From Competibacteraceae bacterium UBA2788 (GTDB taxonomy: Bacteria > Pseudomonadota > Gammaproteobacteria > Competibacterales > Competibacteraceae): a stretch of DNA of 7,559 bases. This document shows positions 1 to 5,036 of this stretch, in pieces. The stretch is taken from assembly GCA_002352185.1 (NCBI GenBank), contig DEHY01000090.1, forward strand, positions 491-8,049, given 5' to 3'. The position numbers were made by a program, and so were the translations under genes. The notes beneath the pieces are model-generated. The model had not been told where the DNA came from, ran no database searches, and saw nothing but the letters and a program-made list of their open reading frames with translations. How positions within the stretch are numbered: position 1 is the stretch's first letter; each line of letters begins with the position of its first letter.

Positions 1-32
1 GATGCCCGAAGTATACGCCCGACTGCGCCGCC

Positions 33-67
33 ACAAAAAAACCGCCCCCGGTTTCCCAAGGGCGGTT
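33..67 (-). terminator. Intrinsic terminator of the RTX surface-protein gene
   Basis: Read on the minus strand, a perfect 8-bp stem (AACCGCCC at 67-60 with GGGCGGTT at 47-40) closes a 12-nt loop and runs straight into a T tract (complement of A35-A41). It begins about 60 nt after the TAA stop of the minus-strand gene ending at 127. GC-rich stem plus T run is the classic rho-independent form, so transcription of that gene very likely ends here and it is the last gene of its transcript. Bases 1-32 show nothing recognisable. Confidence 0.88.
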
Positions 68-126
68 AGTTGATTTCCGGCAACCGACGCAGGGTTGGGT
101 TGGCAAGCCAACCCAACCGATATGAC

Positions 127-3100
127 TTACACGAAGTCCGTCGTCGCCAGCGTTCCACTGACGCCGGTGATGTTAATCACCGCATCCGCTGTATTCAAAT
201 ACCCTACAGTGCCGTCATTAATAATCAGGTAGGTGCCCGCACCCGTACCGGTGATCGTCACCACGGCTACCGCATTTGCAGCGATACCGACACCGCCGCC
301 ATTCGCCAGCGCCGAAGCGATGTCGGTGGAGAGGGCGCCCGTGCCGACTGCCGTGAAGGCCGCTCCCTGCAGGATGGTAGCAGGAACCGTCGTTACATCG
401 ATCTTGTCCGTGCCCGCCACCAAGTCGATGATCCGATCCGGCCCATCGGTTGCAGGACTCAAAACCGAATCCGTGAGCGTGGTGTATACAAAGGTATCCG
501 CCCCATCACCGCCGGTCAGGGTATCTTTACCCGCGCCGCCGGTAATGTTGTCGTTACCCGCGCCGCCGCTAATGGTGTCGTCACCCGCCAAACCAGACAG
601 AGTGTCCACTTTCGCACCGCCAGTCAGAATATCACCCTTGGCGCTACCCGTCAGGGTATTCGTGCCGGAGCCACCCGTAACCACCACACCCTGCGTACCC
701 GCAAATGCCGTCAAATCAATCTTCAGGTTGCCGCTCAAACCCGCCGCATTGACCGTCGCGATGGCCGAGGACGTCGCTGTAGCGGCGTATTCAAAATAGC
801 GGTCACCGGTGAGGTTGATGGTGGTGATGTTCGCATCGCCCGCAGCGGGGGTTACCAGTTTATAACCATCCGCCGCCGGCGCAGCGGACACCGTAGCGAC
901 ATTTTGATCCGCCGTGGAGATATTCAGGGTCTCGATACCCGGCACCCCCAGCAGAACGTCATATACAGTCGCAGCAGCAGGCAGATCCGCATTCAGCTTG
1001 ATATTCAGGGTGTCCTGAGTACCCGCATTGGTGGCGTTGGTGATACCAATCCCCAGCGAAGCGGTAAAGCTGGCGGCGGCGCGGGTTTCCACCGTTGCAC
1101 CCGAAGTGAAGCCGCTCACCGTCCATGCAGCGGCCTGAGCGGTGCCCACCTGCAGGTAGTTAAGGCCAAATTTCGAGATATTCAAATCCGCGCCAATAGC
1201 GTCGGTTACCCGCAGAATCTCGAAATTGGTCAGCACGGTGCGATCAGGATCAGCCGACAGATTGACCACCCCAGCGCTGGTCAGCGCCAACACGTCCGCC
1301 GTGCCGTCACCGCCGCTGATCGAATCGGTTGCAGCCAAATCAGCCGCTGTGGGAGTGCCCAGAATCACCGTGTCATTGCCTGCGCCGGCAGCCAGCGTCA
1401 TCTTGCCATTGACCGCTAAATCTATGGTCAAGGAATCATTGCCCGATCCGCCGGTCACCACGATATCCTTGGTGCTGGTACTCAGATTCAGCGTCACGCC
1501 GCCGCTGTTGGCGGCCAGATCAACCGTCGTGATATTGGTGAAAGCGACATTAGCGGCAGCGTCGCCAGCAAACGTCAGCGAACCGGTTCCGCCCACCTTG
1601 ATGGTGTTCAGGTTAACGTCGGTCGCATCGGTCGCCTGAAGTACGACGTTGTTTTTGCCGGTAGCGGTAATATCCACCGTAGTGAAGACATCGGTACCTT
1701 GGGGGTTAACCTGGATATTCGCACGGGCAACGGGAGTGGTAGTGCCCGTATTGTTGGTCACAATCGCCAGAGTCGCCGTTGAGCCGCCCACCTTGCCAGC
1801 AGTGAAGTTAGCAGTCAGAACGTCAGTATCGTCAGTGACAGCGACATTGTTCAAACCGAGAGTGACGTTGTTCTGGAGATTGTCTACAGTCACGAGGCTG
1901 CCGGCAATAGAGGTGTCCGCCCAGACCTGCTGCACTCCGGTCCAGGTGGTTGCGTCCAGCTTGGTCGTACCCGCCGCAGAGTTACGGATGTATACCTGCT
2001 CGACGCTGTTCAACGTCGTCACCGGCATTGCGACCGCGTTGTCGCTGGACGTTACATTCAACCGGTCGGTGCCGGCAGAACCATCCACGAAATCACCGGT
2101 ATTCAGAGTGCCGCCGTTGGCGATAGTCGCGATGGACGCGATGTAAATATCATCGCCGGAAGTGGCCTTGCTGGTCGCCGTCGAGAACGCATCCACTCCG
2201 GTGGTCAACACATAGGTCTGGCCGACGCCGCCGCCGCCCGGATTGTCCTGAATCGCCAGAATGGCGCTTTCCAGCAGCGGATTCAGCTTCGCATCCAGCA
2301 GGCTCACCTTGAAGCCTTCCAGCGGCTCGGTGCCATCGCCGGTGACGGTGGAAACCTTGAAGGTGCCCGCCGTCGCGCCGGCCTTGACCGAGAAGCTGCC
2401 GTTAGCCGCTACGAAGTCGGCGGAGGAAGCCGCCTGAGTGATGGCGGGGTTGGTGGCGCCATTGATGTTGAAGGTGTAGGTGGAATCCGCCAAGGCCGGC
2501 GTGTTCAGATTGACGGTGAAGGTCACCGCGTTGCCTTCGGTGACGGTGGTCACGTCCGGGGTAAAGGTCAGCGGGAAGACGGGCACCGGCGCTGCTCCGG
2601 TCGCGCCGTAGTTCGGGCTGGTGGCGACCACTCCGGACACTACGGTCAGTTCGGATTGGCTTTGCGCCGCCGTAAACTCCGCCGTTGTCGGGGCGCGGCC
2701 ATCAAACGCCGCGTAGACGGTGAAGGTCTCAATCTGCTTGCCATTGTTCGACACGTTTTCGCCAGACGCCGCGAACACGTCCAGCAACTGATTGCGCGCC
2801 GCATCCTTGGCTGCGTCGGTGTTGCCGCCCGCCGCTTCCGCCGCAGTCAGCCAGTTCACCCAATACGTTGCGCCGTTAAAATCACCCGGACGGCCCAGCA
2901 CATTCTGATACAGCGCCAGAACGTAATCGGAATCGGTCAGCGTGGTCGGATCGCCGCCAATCCTGGCCGCAAATTCGGCGGAGTTATAGAACTGCTGCGA
3001 CAGCAGCAGCGTATTGCCCGCCGACACCGTCTTGAAATTGTTCAGCCAGTAGGTAAAACCATCGTAATCCGGCACCCGCCCGAATGCGGCCTGATACAGC

Positions 3101-3276
3101 AGCGCGACCGGGGCCGCCGACTGCTGATACACATTCAGGAAGGCGTTCGCCACATTGTAGGGGCTGGTGCCCGCATCAATCTGACCCGCCCACGCCGCAA
3201 CGCCCGCCGGGTCCGTGAACCCGATCAGGTTGGTGTAAAGCCCATTCACATACGTCGTACTTGCCGTAGAAGCCAT
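127..3276 (-). CDS. DUF4214/Calx-beta/RTX repeat surface protein, type I-secreted
   Basis: A 1049-residue secreted, calcium-binding surface protein, probably an adhesin or S-layer-like protein. Domains in order: two clear DUF4214-type repeats (about residues 55-100, LYQAAFGR...DGFTYWLNNF, and 118-145, LYQNVLGRP...ATYWVNWL) and a weaker third near 188-205; a Calx-beta-like domain at about 236-345 (TVTEGNAVTFTVNL...PLEGFKVSLLD); a Thr/Asn/Ala/Val-rich beta-repeat stalk from about 352 to 860; RTX nonapeptides at about 867-929; then a stretch like the serralysin C-terminal domain (DTFVY...PDRIIDLVAGTDKID) and a hydrophobic tail ending DFV. There is no N-terminal signal peptide and I see no cysteine, both usual for type I secretion substrates. 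The start at 3276 is chosen because GGAGAG lies 6 nt upstream; an in-frame ATG at 3312 would add 12 residues without a better site. No ABC exporter or membrane fusion gene is in the window. The domain assignment is strong; the exact role (attachment, S-layer, matrix) is inference. Confidence 0.9.
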   Translation of the reverse strand: MASTASTTYVNGLYTNLIGFTDPAGVAAWAGQIDAGTSPYNVANAFLNVYQQSAAPVALLYQAAFGRVPDYDGFTYWLNNFKTVSAGNTLLLSQQFYNSAEFAARIGGDPTTLTDSDYVLALYQNVLGRPGDFNGATYWVNWLTAAEAAGGNTDAAKDAARNQLLDVFAASGENVSNNGKQIETFTVYAAFDGRAPTTAEFTAAQSQSELTVVSGVVATSPNYGATGAAPVPVFPLTFTPDVTTVTEGNAVTFTVNLNTPALADSTYTFNINGATNPAITQAASSADFVAANGSFSVKAGATAGTFKVSTVTGDGTEPLEGFKVSLLDAKLNPLLESAILAIQDNPGGGGVGQTYVLTTGVDAFSTATSKATSGDDIYIASIATIANGGTLNTGDFVDGSAGTDRLNVTSSDNAVAMPVTTLNSVEQVYIRNSAAGTTKLDATTWTGVQQVWADTSIAGSLVTVDNLQNNVTLGLNNVAVTDDTDVLTANFTAGKVGGSTATLAIVTNNTGTTTPVARANIQVNPQGTDVFTTVDITATGKNNVVLQATDATDVNLNTIKVGGTGSLTFAGDAAANVAFTNITTVDLAANSGGVTLNLSTSTKDIVVTGGSGNDSLTIDLAVNGKMTLAAGAGNDTVILGTPTAADLAATDSISGGDGTADVLALTSAGVVNLSADPDRTVLTNFEILRVTDAIGADLNISKFGLNYLQVGTAQAAAWTVSGFTSGATVETRAAASFTASLGIGITNATNAGTQDTLNIKLNADLPAAATVYDVLLGVPGIETLNISTADQNVATVSAAPAADGYKLVTPAAGDANITTINLTGDRYFEYAATATSSAIATVNAAGLSGNLKIDLTAFAGTQGVVVTGGSGTNTLTGSAKGDILTGGAKVDTLSGLAGDDTISGGAGNDNITGGAGKDTLTGGDGADTFVYTTLTDSVLSPATDGPDRIIDLVAGTDKIDVTTVPATILQGAAFTAVGTGALSTDIASALANGGGVGIAANAVAVVTITGTGAGTYLIINDGTVGYLNTADAVINITGVSGTLATTDFV
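490..678 (-). repeat. RTX nonapeptide repeat block within the surface-protein gene
   Basis: This part encodes about residues 867-929, consecutive GGxGxDxLx-type units: GGSGTNTLT, GGAKVDTLS, GLAGDDTIS, GGAGNDNIT, GGAGKDTLT, GGDGADTF. In RTX proteins such units bind calcium in a parallel beta-roll that folds once outside the cell. The first units lack the usual Asp (TN, KV instead of ND), so the calcium-binding part is probably the last four. Smaller RTX-like units (GGSGNDSLT, AGAGNDTVI, GGDGTADVL) occur earlier in the stalk. At DNA level the units are degenerate tandem repeats of about 27 nt. Confidence 0.82.
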
Positions 3277-3640
3277 CGCATACTCTCCGAAGGATTGCCG
3301 AAGGAAAACCACTAAAAAGCCTGCATGAACACTATTGAGAAAACCGCTGAACCGATCCTGAACGGTCGGTCGATCCTGCCCAAGATCATCGCCAGTGCGC
3401 TCCCTGCGCTCAACTCCCCTAATTCCATGATTCCATGGAGCGAAACCAGCCTCGATTCAGGGAAGCCTAGCATTGCCCGTCGCATTTTCCAAGCAGGCCC
3501 CCAGCCACGATCATCCAAACCTCTCGACTGGCGCCCGTCCGGCAGAGTATGCCACTTCACCCTCCCCGGACCTCCCGCCCGAATCAACTCGGACAAGGGT
3601 TGTTGCGAAAAAAATACTTTTTTTGCCGATTGTGGTACTG
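3277..3640 (-). other. Long untranslated leader / intergenic region of the surface-protein gene
   Basis: No credible gene lies here on either strand: the open frames lack ribosome binding sites and recognisable protein composition. If the promoter at 3641-3668 is used, the transcript would start near 3634 and carry about 355 nt of leader. Visible structure is limited: an A7-TAC-T7 palindrome (3608-3624) close to the expected 5' end, a short ACCGA/TCGGT stem (3351-3355 with 3366-3370), and a tandem ATTCCATG pair (3422-3437). None matches a riboswitch class that I recognise. A nearer, weaker promoter cannot be excluded. Confidence 0.5.
3283..3288 (-). promoter_or_regulatory. Ribosome binding site deciding the surface-protein start
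   Basis: GGAGAG on the minus strand, 6 nt before the ATG at 3276. It favours this start over the in-frame ATG at 3312, which would place the site inside the coding region. Confidence 0.75.
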
Positions 3641-3668
3641 ATTATACAAGCGCAAGCCCCGGCGTCAA
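3641..3668 (-). promoter_or_regulatory. Sigma70-type promoter reading toward the surface-protein gene
   Basis: On the minus strand TTGACG (3668-3663; 5 of 6 matches to the -35 consensus) is followed after 16 nt by TATAAT (3646-3641; perfect -10). It is the best promoter match I found in the non-coding parts. It lies between the end of tnpB and the surface-protein gene and points at the latter. The predicted start of transcription is about 3634. The -35 hexamer overlaps the 9-bp direct repeat that brackets the TnpB unit. Confidence 0.7.
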
Positions 3669-3699
3669 TGTAAAATTCACCGGAGAGGATGAGGATGTA

Positions 3700-3860
3700 C
3701 AAAAACACTTGAAATTCCGTTGCATCAATCATGGCTTTTTATTCCATGAGTGATTTCCTGCTTCATCGAGGCCGGTTTCACCGGGGTCTTGCGACTCCGG
3801 CCAGCGCCTTCCTCTCCACAGGCGTGACTTCCCGGCCAACTGCCGGTAGCCAGCGCCACG
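3700..3860 (-). ncRNA. Candidate omega RNA (guide RNA) of TnpB, ends uncertain
   Basis: TnpB proteins use an RNA made from the 3' end of their own gene and the element's right end. Here the last part of tnpB and the bases after it can fold on the minus strand: GTC-GCAA-GAC (3795-3786), a GNRA-loop hairpin; CCGG-TGAAA-CCGG (3784-3772); an alternative longer pairing GGCCGG (3802-3797) with CCGGCC (3775-3770); and CATGG...CCATG (3748-3730) spanning the tnpB stop region. The placement follows family knowledge; the stems are seen in the sequence; the 5' and 3' ends, and therefore the guide, cannot be fixed by eye. Confidence 0.45.
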
Positions 3861-4930
3861 CGCTGGATGTTTTGGGCCGCGTTGATGTCACGGTCGTGTT
3901 CGACGCCACAGTGGGCGCAGGTCCATTGCCGGACGGGCAGCGGCATGGCTTGGCAATAAGCACCACACGCCGAACAGGTCTTGCTACTGGGAAACCAGCG
4001 ATCCACCACCACGATCGTGCCGCCCGACAACGCGGCTTTGTATTCCAACTGGCGGCGGAACTCGTAAAAGCCGATGTCGCTGATCGCTCGCGCCAAGCGG
4101 TCGTTCGCCATCATCCCTTTGACGTTCAGGTCTTCGATGCCGATCAGGCTAAAGCGCCGGGTCAACGCAGTGGTCGTTTGGTGCAGGAAGTCCTGCCGGA
4201 CATGGGCGATGCGGGCATGAAGTTTCGCCAGTTTTCGGGCGGATTGGCGCCGGTTGGCGCTGCCTTTCTGTTTCCGGCTGTGCTGCCGGGCGCGCCGTTT
4301 CATCCGCTGAAGGTATTTTTTCAGCGGCTTGGGACTATCGATTTTTTCTCCGGTAGACAGGGTGAGGGCGGTACTCACGCCGAGATCAACGCCGACCGTG
4401 GCGTGGCGTTCGCGCACGGGATCAGGGCGGTCGATGGCGACGGGAATGGCAATCAACCAGCGGTCGGCTTCCCGGCTCAAGGTCGCCGACAACGGCTTGC
4501 CGTCAAAGCGCAAGGCTTCGCGCAGCCGTACCCCGCCGATTTTGGGCAGGCGGATGCGGTTCCCGGAGAAGGCAAACGTGCCGGGACCATTGTCCAGCCG
4601 CGCCGAGTCATGAACGCCGCGCCGTTTGAAGCGCGGAAATTTCGATTTCTTCTGGAAGAACCGCTGCCAGGCGCGCCCGACGTTCTTGATCGCCTGCTGC
4701 GGCACCGCTTTGGGCAGGTCGAGAATCCACGGGAATTCAATCGGTTTGATGGCGTTGAACTGCCGCCGCAACGCCGCTTCATTGGGTTTTTCACCCGCCT
4801 CGAATTGCCGCTGCCATTCCGCCAGCGCCCAGTTGTAGGCAAACCGGGCCGCGCCCACACACTGCCGAAACAGCGCCTCTTGAATCGGGTTGGGCTTGAG
4901 TTCAATCCGGTGCGTCAGGATGGTTCGCAT
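3725..4930 (-). CDS. tnpB: TnpB, RNA-guided transposon-encoded endonuclease
   Basis: A 401-residue TnpB (OrfB of IS200/IS605 and IS607 elements), the RuvC-type ancestor of Cas12 that cuts DNA guided by an omega RNA and helps the transposon persist. Visible parts: N-terminal helix-turn-helix/OrfB region (MRTILTHRIELKPNPIQ...FAYNWAL, residues 1-36); RuvC-I Asp182 (GVDLGVSTA); RuvC-II Glu266 (IGIEDLNVKGM); zinc finger C319-x2-C322 and C338-x2-C341; RuvC-III Asp348 (DRDINAAQNI). All three catalytic acids and four zinc ligands are present and the length is normal, so the gene looks functional. The start at 4930 is chosen for AAGGAGG (4944-4938) 7 nt upstream; the in-frame ATG at 4957 would precede that site. 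The basic tail (about 362-401) follows the last motif and probably overlaps the guide RNA. It overlaps the tnpA stub by 16 nt, in another frame. Confidence 0.93.
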   Translation of the reverse strand: MRTILTHRIELKPNPIQEALFRQCVGAARFAYNWALAEWQRQFEAGEKPNEAALRRQFNAIKPIEFPWILDLPKAVPQQAIKNVGRAWQRFFQKKSKFPRFKRRGVHDSARLDNGPGTFAFSGNRIRLPKIGGVRLREALRFDGKPLSATLSREADRWLIAIPVAIDRPDPVRERHATVGVDLGVSTALTLSTGEKIDSPKPLKKYLQRMKRRARQHSRKQKGSANRRQSARKLAKLHARIAHVRQDFLHQTTTALTRRFSLIGIEDLNVKGMMANDRLARAISDIGFYEFRRQLEYKAALSGGTIVVVDRWFPSSKTCSACGAYCQAMPLPVRQWTCAHCGVEHDRDINAAQNIQRVALATGSWPGSHACGEEGAGRSRKTPVKPASMKQEITHGIKSHD

Positions 4931-5007
4931 TGCATCGCCTCCTTCCACAGCCGCCACGCCGTCTTGTACGACAGCCGTTGCGATTTAGCCCATACACTGA
5001 GTTTCAT
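4915..5007 (-). pseudogene. tnpA: 5' stub of IS607-type serine recombinase tnpA
   Basis: A 30-codon frame starts MKLSVWAK and continues through SYKTAWRLWK, then stops at TGA (4917-4915). The first 23 residues are the signature start of IS607 TnpA, whose N-terminal MerR-like helix-turn-helix begins MKLSxxAKxxGxSYkTAWrwwK. Full proteins are about 200 residues with a serine recombinase domain; everything after W-K-E is missing and replaced by the tnpB ribosome binding site and start. This fits an internal deletion that removed most of tnpA while leaving the left end and tnpB intact. The stub may still be translated, but cannot act as a recombinase. A functional short DNA-binding peptide is conceivable but unsupported. 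Confidence 0.82.
4938..4944 (-). promoter_or_regulatory. Strong ribosome binding site of tnpB
   Basis: AAGGAGG, a near-perfect anti-Shine-Dalgarno complement, 7 nt before the tnpB ATG at 4930 and inside the end of the tnpA stub. It decides the tnpB start and keeps tnpB translatable despite loss of tnpA. Confidence 0.85.
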
Positions 5008-5036
5008 CCCTGCTATTTTGATATGAGTGTCAATGT

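Noticed and set aside
490..678. Regular repeats that could suggest a CRISPR array
   Set aside because: Units are degenerate, in frame, without unique spacers, and translate to classic RTX nonapeptides.
70..1419. A 449-codon plus-strand open frame opposite the surface-protein gene
   Set aside because: Its product is Arg/Gly/His-rich with no domain, and it is the antisense frame of a GC-biased repetitive gene with convincing domains on the minus strand. The same applies to plus-strand frames at 233-799, 1226-2146 and 2656-3315.
3422..3437. Tandem ATTCCATG pair, with a third copy at 3741 in the tnpB right-end hairpin
   Set aside because: The 8-mer is short and the context around the copies differs, so a functional link to the guide RNA cannot be supported.
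3608..3624. A7-TAC-T7 palindrome as a terminator for tnpB
   Set aside because: The stem is entirely A-T and would be weak in RNA, and it lies downstream of a strong promoter reading the same way; it is noted only as leader structure.
3312..3753. Small overlapping open frames on both strands in the intergenic region
   Set aside because: No ribosome binding site, no family resemblance, and two strands open at once in a short GC-rich stretch; treated as non-coding leader.
3731..5026. A 431-codon plus-strand open frame opposite tnpB
   Set aside because: It mirrors tnpB across nearly its whole length, has no recognisable motif, and tnpB has all family residues.
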